Source: UBA6814 sp040753075
GTDB taxonomy: Bacteria; Desulfobacterota; Desulfovibrionia; Desulfovibrionales; Desulfovibrionaceae
Reading direction: 5' to 3'
DNA: 6,222 bases
NCBI GenBank assembly: GCA_040753075.1
Contig: JBFMHA010000102.1
Location: forward strand, 1 to 6,222
Made by a program: the position numbers and the translations under genes. Shown here piece after piece: positions 1 to 5,160 of the stretch. The notes beneath the pieces are model-generated. The model had not been told where the DNA came from, searched no databases, and worked only from the letters and a program-made list of their open reading frames with translations. Every line of letters begins with the position of its first letter. Position 1 is the stretch's first letter.

Positions 1-2
1 GG

Positions 3-27
3 CATGCCGCGGCCCCCCTCCCCTCCT
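3..27 (-). promoter_or_regulatory. Possible ribosome-binding site and start codon of the next gene
   Basis: On the minus strand a purine-rich run contains AGGAGG (27-22) and a second GGAGG (21-17), followed 11 bases later by an ATG at 5-3. Only five bases of any coding sequence would lie inside the window (ATGCC, Met-Pro if real), so the product cannot be named. It would begin about 100 bases after the dnaA stop. A Met-Pro start does not resemble the DnaN N-termini I remember, but that is weak evidence. The run of G could also be chance in GC-rich DNA. Confidence 0.25.
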
Positions 28-30
28 GCG

Positions 31-46
31 CACCGGCCGGCCGGTG
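31..46. repeat. Perfect 16-bp GC palindrome downstream of dnaA
   Basis: CACCGGCCGGCCGGTG is a perfect inverted repeat without a spacer, about 60 bases after the dnaA stop codon. There is no T-run on either side, so it is not a standard intrinsic terminator. It could mark the end of the dnaA transcript, bind a dimeric protein, or be a chance product of GGCC-rich sequence. Confidence 0.4.
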
Positions 47-108
47 TGGCGTCGTCGCCGAACCCCTGGCTGCCGGTGATGATGGCCGCGGGCAGCGCAC
101 GGCGACAA

Positions 109-1482
109 CTAGAGGCGTCCGATACGCTCCATGGTGTGGGAGAGCTGCCGGCCGAGTGGGGTGTCGGTGGCTATCTCCCGCTCCACGTTGGTGATGGCCT
201 TGAGCACCGTGGAATGGCGCCGGTTGAAACGCGATCCGATCTGCTCCAGGGACAGGGAGGTGTGCTTGCGGGCCAGGTAGCAGGACATGTTCCGGGCCAT
301 GACCACCTGCCGCTTGCGGCTCTTGGAGGACAATTCAGCGGACGTGAGCCCGAAGCTCCTGCAGGCGAACTCGATGATCCCGTCCAGGGTGACGGCCATG
401 GAAGGCGCGGGAGCATAGTTCTGCAGCACGTCCAGGGCCAGGCTCAGGTCGATGCCCGCGCCCAGGAGCCGGGCCTTCAGGGCCAGATTCTGCAGGCAGC
501 TCTCCAACTGGCGGATATCCGAGGACAGGCGCTCGGCCAGGAGCTCGGTCACGTTCTCGGGCAGGGCCACCTGGTAGCCCGCGGCCTTGCGCTGCAGGAT
601 GCGCATCCTGGTCTCCAGGCAGGGCCGGTCGATGGAGGCCATGAGCCCGGAGCAGAAGCGCGAGGCCAGGCTGTTGTCCACGTTGTTCAGCTCGCGGGGC
701 AGGAAGGAGCTGGTGAACACCACCCGGCAGCCGCGGTCGTGCAGGGCCTTCAGGGTGCAGAGCAGTTCGTCCTGGACCTTGGCCTTGCCCTGGAGAAAAT
801 GGATGTCCTCCAGGAGGAGGACATCGAGATTCTGGCGGAACTTGGCGCGGAAACGGTCCATCTCCGCGGATTTGATGGACATGACCAGGGAGGAGGTGAA
901 CTCCTCGGCGGTGAGGCAGGCCACCCGCAGGCTGGAGCGGTTGGAGGCCTGGGCCAGCTGCCGGCCGATGGCGTGCACGAGATGAGTCTTGCCCAGGCCC
1001 GGCGAGGAGCAGAGATAGAACTGCTCCGAGGCCAGGGCCCCCTTGCACAGGCCGCGGGCGGCCATGAAGGCCAGTTCGTTGCAGGGGCCGACCACGAAGT
1101 CGTCAAAGGAGAAGCGCCAGGTCTGGGCGGCCAGGGGACGGCCGGCCAGGCCGGGCAGGCCGACGGGCCGGGGGGCGGCGCCATTGGCCGGCACGACGGC
1201 CGGGGCCGGGGCCGCATCCGCGGCCCGGTTGCCCGGCGCCACCAGCTTGGGCTTGACCCGGACGGTGAGTTCCGGCCGGCGTCCCAGGGCCTGGTGGGCG
1301 GCCTGGAGGATGTCTCCGGCCAGGCGGTCCCGCACCCAGGCGGCGACAAATTCGTTGGGGGCGAGCAGGGTCAGGGCGTCGTCCGCGACCACGGCGTCCA
1401 GGGGCTTGATCCAGACCTGAAACAGGCCGGGATTCAGGGTCTTTTCCAGGAGGGAGAGGATGAGTTGCCAGGGTCCGCGCAT
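109..1482 (-). CDS. dnaA: Chromosomal replication initiator protein DnaA (divergent; possibly a second DnaA)
   Basis: DnaA is the AAA+ ATPase that binds DnaA boxes, opens origin DNA and loads the helicase; it also acts as a transcription regulator. The 457-residue product has the usual length and four domains. Domain I (about 1-75) has FQVWIKPL around W24 and NEFVAAWV around F45. An Ala/Pro-rich linker follows (80-118). The AAA+ domain (120-345) has SSPGLGKT at 159-166, Walker B LLLED to D226, sensor I near T257, arginine finger R275 in SLASRF, and sensor II R324. Domain IV (360-457) has R397 and a helix-turn-helix ending NRRHSTV (420-426). Oddities: Ser for the first Walker A Gly, Glu225 for the first Walker B Asp, and Arg422 where E. 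coli has Asp433. The frame stays open to an ATG at 1590, but the 36 extra residues do not look like DnaA, while MRGPWQ aligns with known N-termini. No good ribosome-binding site precedes either start. Family assignment is firm; whether it is the main initiator is not. Confidence 0.93.
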   Translation of the reverse strand: MRGPWQLILSLLEKTLNPGLFQVWIKPLDAVVADDALTLLAPNEFVAAWVRDRLAGDILQAAHQALGRRPELTVRVKPKLVAPGNRAADAAPAPAVVPANGAAPRPVGLPGLAGRPLAAQTWRFSFDDFVVGPCNELAFMAARGLCKGALASEQFYLCSSPGLGKTHLVHAIGRQLAQASNRSSLRVACLTAEEFTSSLVMSIKSAEMDRFRAKFRQNLDVLLLEDIHFLQGKAKVQDELLCTLKALHDRGCRVVFTSSFLPRELNNVDNSLASRFCSGLMASIDRPCLETRMRILQRKAAGYQVALPENVTELLAERLSSDIRQLESCLQNLALKARLLGAGIDLSLALDVLQNYAPAPSMAVTLDGIIEFACRSFGLTSAELSSKSRKRQVVMARNMSCYLARKHTSLSLEQIGSRFNRRHSTVLKAITNVEREIATDTPLGRQLSHTMERIGRL

Positions 1483-1532
1483 GGGACGGAGAGATATCCG
1501 GAGGGGAGGGTTTCGGGCAAGGAGGGAATAAT

Positions 1533-1567
1533 CCCGGCCGGCCTTGCCGGGCGGGGAGGTTCTCCCC
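1533..1567 (-). other. Two adjacent hairpins in the dnaA leader
   Basis: If translation starts at 1482, the transcript leader contains GGGGAG-AAC-CTCCCC (1567-1553, perfect 6-bp stem, 3-base loop), followed one base later by CCCGGC/GCCGGG (1551-1533, 6-bp stem, 7-base loop). The second stem is followed by ATTATT and not by a clear U-run, so termination is not obvious. They could affect leader stability or translation, or be chance pairing in GC-rich sequence. Confidence 0.35.
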
Positions 1568-1587
1568 AAGACATTATCAAGACAACT

Positions 1588-1611
1588 CATTGAAATTAAA
1601 AATATTTCCAG
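1588..1611 (-). promoter_or_regulatory. AT-rich block with a possible dnaA -10 element
   Basis: 18 of the 20 bases at 1589-1608 are A or T, which is striking in GC-rich surroundings. On the minus strand it contains TTTAAT (1600-1595), a 5/6 match to TATAAT, but the hexamer 16 bases upstream (TTCGCC) is a poor -35. A start near 1588 would give a leader of about 105 bases to the ATG at 1482. The same block could be a DNA-unwinding element. The promoter call rests mainly on base composition and position. Confidence 0.25.
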
Positions 1612-1692
1612 GATATGGCGAAGCCGTGTCGGGTTCTGGCCCCCCCGGGAAAACCCAGGCCGGCCATGGCCTCCTCAGTGTCAAGGCGATTC

Positions 1693-1701
1693 TTCTGCAC
1701 A
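1693..1701 (+). promoter_or_regulatory. DnaA-box-like site TTCTGCACA
   Basis: It differs from TTWTNCACA only at position 3. It forms the first of two imperfect 12-base direct repeats ending in ACATGC, with starts exactly 22 bases apart. Confidence 0.35.
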
Positions 1702-1714
1702 TGCCCTGAAAAAG

Positions 1715-1723
1715 TTTTCAACA
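1715..1723 (+). promoter_or_regulatory. DnaA-box-like site TTTTCAACA
   Basis: It differs from TTWTNCACA only at position 6. It is followed by TGC, as is the site 22 bases before it, and overlaps the small palindrome CATGC-A-GCATG at 1722-1732. Confidence 0.35.
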
Positions 1724-1769
1724 TGCAGCATGCCGTTTTTCTCCTCATTTCAAAGAATCTCTGAAAATT

Positions 1770-1778
1770 TTACCCACA
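1770..1778 (+). promoter_or_regulatory. DnaA-box-like site TTACCCACA
   Basis: It differs from TTATCCACA only at position 4. It lies in the same orientation as the two sites upstream, 55 bases after the second, at the end of a T/A-rich stretch (about 1734-1772). Confidence 0.4.
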
Positions 1779-1981
1779 ACGTCGCTTCGCCATACCCCCT
1801 CCTGTGTCAGAATTCCGCCGGACAGACCCCGGACCAGAGCAAAGCCCAGGCCCGCCGCCGGTCCCGGGGACTCCTGACAATCTCTAGCGATTGAAAGGGA
1901 ATCAACGGAGGAGGGGATATTATCGTCAGCCCCGCAGCCATGACCGAGCAGGATGACCCCGAGTCTGCGGACAGGGACAGA

Positions 1982-1990
1982 TGTGAATAA
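1982..1990 (-). promoter_or_regulatory. Perfect DnaA box TTATTCACA
   Basis: This is the only full match to TTWTNCACA that I found in the non-coding region. It overlaps the inverted repeat TGAAT-AAAT-ATTCA (1984-1997) and is followed by a run of nine C (2000-2008). A single 9-mer match can arise by chance, so the call depends on the cluster around it. Confidence 0.45.
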
Positions 1991-2022
1991 ATATTCATTC
2001 CCCCCCCCTGAACCGGGCGGTA

Positions 2023-2063
2023 TTTTCCGAATATCCCCCATTACAGGTGGGTTTCTCGGAAAA
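2023..2063. repeat. Inverted repeat TTTTCCGA / TCGGAAAA
   Basis: Perfect 8-base arms at 2023-2030 and 2056-2063 enclose 25 bases that contain a smaller CCCA/TGGG stem (2037-2040 with 2048-2051). The U-run would fall in the 5' arm on either strand, so it does not look like an intrinsic terminator. It overlaps the terminator candidate at 2060-2089, and the two could be competing structures. Confidence 0.35.
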
Positions 2064-2089
2064 AGACCGGAAGGGGCGGGGTTTCCAGG
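2060..2089 (-). terminator. Weak intrinsic terminator candidate at the operon end
   Basis: Thirteen bases after the stop of the small gene, the minus strand reads CC-T-GGAA, a 10-base C-rich loop, TTCCGG, then TCTTTTT. The stem is six base pairs with one bulged T, so it is weak, but the U-run and position fit the end of the rlmE-to-small-gene transcript. If it does not terminate, transcription would run on into dnaA. Confidence 0.35.
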
Positions 2090-2102
2090 GAGGAAGGGAA
2101 CG

Positions 2103-2339
2103 TCAGCCGAGCAGGGGGTAGACCTCGCGGGCGAGATCCTCGGGATAGGGGTCGGGCGTATAGCGCGCCCACACGCTGCGCGGGGCCTTGAGCTCGCGCA
2201 GGATGGCGGTGACCCGCTTGCCCTCCTTGGTCCACCAGCGGTATTCCGGCCCGCACCCGGCCGGGACCGCCAGGGTCCCCTCCGGGGTGAGCCAGGGCCG
2301 GTCCTGGGGTGGATCGAGGCGCTCTTCGGATTCGTTCAT
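2103..2339 (-). CDS. Uncharacterised 78-residue protein downstream of thyX
   Basis: I do not recognise this family. The protein is small, probably cytosolic, and rich in aromatic and charged residues (W16, Y33, W35, W36, W57, Y60, Y65, Y74). The middle part reads GPEYRWWTKEGKRVTAILRE and the tail has a proline-rich turn, YTPDPYPEDL. There is no signal peptide, membrane segment or nucleotide-binding motif. It begins with ATG 7 bases after the thyX stop, with only a weak GA-rich element ahead, so it is probably translated by coupling to thyX. That spacing, the non-random composition and a following terminator candidate argue that it is real. It is the last gene before the non-coding region upstream of dnaA. 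No function can be assigned. Confidence 0.65.
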   Translation of the reverse strand: MNESEERLDPPQDRPWLTPEGTLAVPAGCGPEYRWWTKEGKRVTAILRELKAPRSVWARYTPDPYPEDLAREVYPLLG

Positions 2340-2346
2340 GGCTCGC

Positions 2347-3015
2347 TCAGGAAAGAGGCAGGGTCTTGAAGCGTTCGATGTCCGCGGCGAAGCGTCCGCG
2401 CAGGTCGGCGAAGAGCACCGGCGCCCGGCGGTCGAACTCGTCCAGGAGAGGCAGCATGATCTGCCGGATCTGGGGATGAGCCGCGCCGTCGCAGCGCAGC
2501 TTGAACACGTGCCGCCACTCCCGGAAGTTGGCGGTCATGACGATCTCGGTCTTGAGGGAGTTGGGCAGCACGCTGCGCGCCTCCTGGGCCTTGGCCCCGG
2601 CCGCGGTCAGGGCCAGGTAGGCGGCCTCGGCCTCCTCCATGCTCTTCTTCCAGATCCGGTAGGGCTCCGAGTCCTCGGCCCAGAACGGGGGCCGGATCAC
2701 GGTGATCTCGCTGCCGAACTTGTCCTTGGAATAGTTGGCGTAGCGGGTGGACTCCTGGGAGTAGGCCGCCAGGCGGTGACGCACCAGTTCGTGGGTCACG
2801 CCCCGGTCGGTGATGAAGCGCACCGTGGCCGAGCTGTGCTCGATGACGCTCTCGTGCCCCGAGCGCACGATGCGCTCCACGAAGTCCTGGGCCGTGCCCG
2901 CCGCGATCTTGTCCTCGCTCTTGTAGCAGGTGCGGCCGGCCAGCTCGATGATCTTGAGCGCCTCCTCCCCCTGGGGCATGGAAAGTATCTCGAAGCTCGG
3001 GTCGATGATGCGCAT
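2347..3015 (-). CDS. thyX: Flavin-dependent thymidylate synthase ThyX
   Basis: ThyX methylates dUMP to dTMP with methylenetetrahydrofolate, using FAD and NAD(P)H, and so does not consume the folate as ThyA does. The 222-residue product has the family's usual length. The ThyX signature RHRLAAYSQES is at 79-89, with the characteristic Ser89 and R91. The second conserved block has ARSVLPNSLKTE (146-157), then N163, R165, H169 and FKLR (171-174), the region that binds FAD and dUMP in known structures. The ATG at 3015 is preceded by AAGGA at 6-base spacing. It starts 12 bases after ruvB and ends 7 bases before the small gene, so it is probably co-transcribed with ruvCAB. The link between dTMP supply and recombination repair is biologically sensible, but it is inferred from position only. 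Confidence 0.96.
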   Translation of the reverse strand: MRIIDPSFEILSMPQGEEALKIIELAGRTCYKSEDKIAAGTAQDFVERIVRSGHESVIEHSSATVRFITDRGVTHELVRHRLAAYSQESTRYANYSKDKFGSEITVIRPPFWAEDSEPYRIWKKSMEEAEAAYLALTAAGAKAQEARSVLPNSLKTEIVMTANFREWRHVFKLRCDGAAHPQIRQIMLPLLDEFDRRAPVLFADLRGRFAADIERFKTLPLS

Positions 3016-3027
3016 GCTCTTTCCTTC

Positions 3028-4020
3028 TCAGATCAGGTTGCCCTGCCCGTCACCGGACTGGGCGGCCATGGCCTTCATGTGGGCGAAGGCCTTGGCCGTG
3101 GCCATCCGGCCGCGGGAGGTGCGCTTCAGGAAGCCGTGCTGGATGAGGTAGGGCTCGTAGATGTCCTCCAGGGTCCGCACCTCCTCGGAGCAGGCCACGG
3201 CCAGCGTTTTGACCCCCACCGGCCCGCCCTGGTAGTGGCGGATGATGACATCCAGGATCTTGCGGTCCATCTGGTCCAGGCCCTGCTCGTCCACGTCCAT
3301 GCGGGCCAGGGCCGTCTCGGCCAGGTCCGCGTCCACCACCCCGGCCCCGCGCACCTGGGCGAAGTCCCGCACCCGCCGCAGCAGCCGGTTGGCGATGCGG
3401 GGCGTGCCCCGGGAGCGCCGGCCCACCACCGCCGCGCCCTCGGCCGTGACCTCGGCCCCGATGATCCGGGCCGCCCGCAGCACGATCCGGGACAGGTCCG
3501 CGGGGGAGTAGAACTCCAGCCGGGCGATGACCCCGAAACGGTCGCGCAGGGGCGAGGTGAGCAGCCCCAGCCTGGTGGTGGCCCCCACCAGGGTGAAGGG
3601 CTCCAGGTCGATCTTCACCGTGCGCGCGCCCGGCCCCTGGCCGATGATGAGGTCCAGCTTGAAGTCCTCCATGGCCGGGTAGAGGATCTCCTCCACCGCG
3701 GGCGGCATGCGGTGGATCTCGTCCACGAAGAGGATGTCGCGCCGGGAGAGGTTGGTGAGGATGGCGGCCAGGTCGCCGGAGCGCTCCAGCACCGGGCCGG
3801 AGGTGGACACCAGGTTCACCCCCAGCTCCCGGGCCATGATCTGGGCCAGGGTGGTCTTGCCCAGGCCGGGCGGGCCGTAGAGCAGGGCGTGGTCCATGGC
3901 CGCGCCGCGCTCCCTGGCCGCGGACAGGAACACCTTGAGATTGGCCTTGAGCTCGTCCTGGCCGATGAACTCGTCCAGGCTCTGGGGCCGGATGGTGTCG
4001 TCGGGCTGTTCGAAGGCCAC
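3028..4020 (-). CDS. ruvB: Holliday junction branch-migration ATPase RuvB
   Basis: RuvB is the hexameric AAA+ motor that drives branch migration of Holliday junctions together with RuvA. The 330-residue product is full length. It shows Walker A GPPGLGKT (49-56), Walker B LFVDEIH (97-103), sensor I GATTR (146-150), the arginine-finger segment SPLRDRFG (156-163), sensor II RGTPRIANRLLRRVRDFA (204-221) and a C-terminal winged-helix domain ending near RTSRGRMAT (300-308). The start is GTG, 3 bases after the ruvA stop, with GGGAG six bases upstream inside ruvA, which points to translational coupling. Nothing is missing from the active site. It is the last ruv gene, and thyX follows 12 bases later. 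Confidence 0.97.
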   Translation of the reverse strand: MAFEQPDDTIRPQSLDEFIGQDELKANLKVFLSAARERGAAMDHALLYGPPGLGKTTLAQIMARELGVNLVSTSGPVLERSGDLAAILTNLSRRDILFVDEIHRMPPAVEEILYPAMEDFKLDLIIGQGPGARTVKIDLEPFTLVGATTRLGLLTSPLRDRFGVIARLEFYSPADLSRIVLRAARIIGAEVTAEGAAVVGRRSRGTPRIANRLLRRVRDFAQVRGAGVVDADLAETALARMDVDEQGLDQMDRKILDVIIRHYQGGPVGVKTLAVACSEEVRTLEDIYEPYLIQHGFLKRTSRGRMATAKAFAHMKAMAAQSGDGQGNLI

Positions 4021-4023
4021 CGG

Positions 4024-4632
4024 CTACTCCCGGGCCTTGGCCAGACGCTTCAGGGCCGCGCGCAGGGCGCTGGCCACGTCCAGGTCCGGCTCGGCCGCGA
4101 AGACCTCCTCCAGCACCGGCCGCACCTCGCGCTCGTCGTAGCCCAGGTTGGTCAAGCCGGCCAGGGCGTCCTTGAACCGGGTGGCCGCGCCGCCCGGCAG
4201 GTCGGGGACCGCCGCGGCCTCGCCGCCCATGTCCAGCTTGTACTTGAGCTCCACGAAGATGCGCTGGGCGCTCTTCCGGCCGATGCCCGGCACCATGGTC
4301 AGGGCGTCCACGTCCTCGCGCAGCACCAGGGTGCGCAGCTCCTCGGGGGTGAAGATGGAGAGGATGGCCAGCCCGGTCTTGGGCCCCAGCTTGGAGATGG
4401 TGAGCAGGATGTCGAAGGCCGCGCGCTCCTCCAGGGAGGCGAAGCCGAAGAGTTCGATGGCGTCCTCGCGCACGATGGTGCGCACCGTGAGCGCGAGGGA
4501 CGCGCCCTTGGCGGGCAGGGCGGCCCGTCCCCGGGTGGTGAGCGCCACCTCGTAGCCCACCCCGCCCGGGGTGACCAGGATGCAGCCGCGGTCCGTGGGG
4601 GTGAGGAGCGTGCCGGTCAGGTAGGCGATCAT
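4024..4632 (-). CDS. ruvA: Holliday junction-binding protein RuvA
   Basis: RuvA tetramers hold the four-way junction in a flat, open form and recruit RuvB. The 202-residue product has the N-terminal OB-fold domain (about 1-65, MIAYLTGTLL onward), two helix-hairpin-helix motifs (around KLGPKTGLAIL at 81-91 and VPGIGRKSAQRI at 114-125) and the C-terminal three-helix domain that contacts RuvB (about 153-200, LTNLGYDEREV). In the first hairpin, KLG replaces the GVG seen in E. coli, while the second keeps GIG. The frame is open upstream to 5094, but the start is fixed by the conserved MIAYLTG N-terminus, by GGGAG seven bases before it, and by the ATGA overlap with the ruvC stop. That overlap implies coupled translation and balanced amounts. 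Confidence 0.96.
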   Translation of the reverse strand: MIAYLTGTLLTPTDRGCILVTPGGVGYEVALTTRGRAALPAKGASLALTVRTIVREDAIELFGFASLEERAAFDILLTISKLGPKTGLAILSIFTPEELRTLVLREDVDALTMVPGIGRKSAQRIFVELKYKLDMGGEAAAVPDLPGGAATRFKDALAGLTNLGYDEREVRPVLEEVFAAEPDLDVASALRAALKRLAKARE

Positions 4633-5135
4633 CGAGGGGCTCCCGTGAGGCGTTGCATCCGCCGGTGATTCAGGTGGCACACGGCCACGGCCAGGGCGTC
4701 CGAAGCGTCGGTAGGCCACGTTGCCCCCTTCATGCCCAGCACCCGGGCGACCATGAAGGCCACCTGGGACTTCTCCGCCCGGCCCGCGCCCACCAGGCTC
4801 TTCTTCACTTCCATGGGCGCGTAGGCGGCCACCGCCAGCCCCGCGCCGCCGCAGGCGGCCAGGGCCGCGCCCCGGGCCTGCCCGAGCTTGATGGCGCTGC
4901 CCACGTTCTTGGCCGTGAACACGCTCTCCATGGCCGCCTCGGACGGCCCGTGCGCCGCGATGAGCGCGGCCAGCCCGCGGTGGATGGCGGCCAGGCGCAG
5001 GGCCATGTCCTCGCCGGCGCGGGTGCGGATGCACCCGGCCTCCACCAGCTCGGCCTGGCCGGAAACCTCCCGCACCAGGCCGTACCCGGTACACTGCGAG
5101 CCGGGGTCTATGCCCAGCACCACGACGCCGGCCAT
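4629..5135 (-). CDS. ruvC: Crossover junction endodeoxyribonuclease RuvC
   Basis: RuvC is the dimeric resolvase that cuts Holliday junctions symmetrically after RuvAB migration. The 168-residue product carries the four acidic metal ligands of the RNase H-like fold: D10 in LGIDPGS, E70 in AMESVF, and D143 and D146 in TDASDALAVAVCH. The basic residues of the VKKSLVGAGRAEKSQV segment (K111, K122) match E. coli K107 and K118. The ATG at 5135 follows a perfect AAGGAGGT (5154-5147) at 12 bases, longer than optimal, but no other start codon fits. It lies 25 bases after yebC and overlaps ruvA by 4 bases. The active site is complete. Confidence 0.96.
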   Translation of the reverse strand: MAGVVVLGIDPGSQCTGYGLVREVSGQAELVEAGCIRTRAGEDMALRLAAIHRGLAALIAAHGPSEAAMESVFTAKNVGSAIKLGQARGAALAACGGAGLAVAAYAPMEVKKSLVGAGRAEKSQVAFMVARVLGMKGATWPTDASDALAVAVCHLNHRRMQRLTGAPR

Positions 5136-5160
5136 GTCCCCGGCTGACCTCCTTCCCTAT

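Larger units (their letters stand above)
1588..2000. other. Origin-like or DnaA-regulated non-coding region upstream of dnaA
   Basis: No convincing gene lies between the dnaA frame and the small gene ending at 2103. The stretch is richer in AT than its surroundings. It holds an AT block beside dnaA (1588-1611), one-mismatch DnaA boxes at 1693-1701, 1715-1723 and 1770-1778 (all on the plus strand), and a perfect TTATTCACA on the minus strand at 1982-1990. DnaA boxes plus an AT-rich segment next to dnaA is the usual make-up of a bacterial oriC, and also of an autoregulated dnaA promoter. I saw no run of DnaA-trio repeats. Against the origin reading: three of the four boxes are imperfect, and the dnaA coding strand is C-rich (see findings). 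Confidence 0.4.

Noticed and set aside
4..1593. A 529-codon plus-strand open frame antisense to dnaA
   Set aside because: It mirrors a firmly identified dnaA frame. Its translation is low-complexity Gly/Gln/Leu/Ala-rich sequence with no family resemblance, as is common opposite GC-rich genes.
1679..1684. TTGACA on the minus strand as a -35 element for dnaA
   Set aside because: The hexamer is perfect, but no -10-like sequence follows at 15-19 bases; that stretch is GC-rich (GGCCATGGCC).
1596..1724. A 42-codon minus-strand frame starting at the second ATG near 1724
   Set aside because: The only ribosome-binding site lies 16 bases upstream and serves the ATG at 1731 better. The product is unremarkable.
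1891..1921. A plus-strand promoter from TTGAAA and GATATT
   Set aside because: The spacing is 19 bases or more and no plus-strand gene follows.
1745..2041. A 98-codon minus-strand frame in the non-coding region (and a 63-codon frame at 1807-1998)
   Set aside because: No ribosome-binding site precedes the ATG at 2041, the two frames overlap each other, neither protein is recognisable, and they span the boxes and the C9 tract.
2188..4668. An 826-codon plus-strand open frame antisense to thyX, ruvB and ruvA
   Set aside because: The length is striking, but the translation is repetitive His/Gly/Gln/Leu/Val-rich sequence and the opposite strand encodes three complete conserved proteins. It is a codon-bias artefact.
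4633..5094. N-terminal extension of ruvA upstream to 5094
   Set aside because: The extra residues are Arg/Gly/Pro-rich antisense-like sequence lying within ruvC. RuvA proteins begin with MIxxLxG, which is found at 4632.
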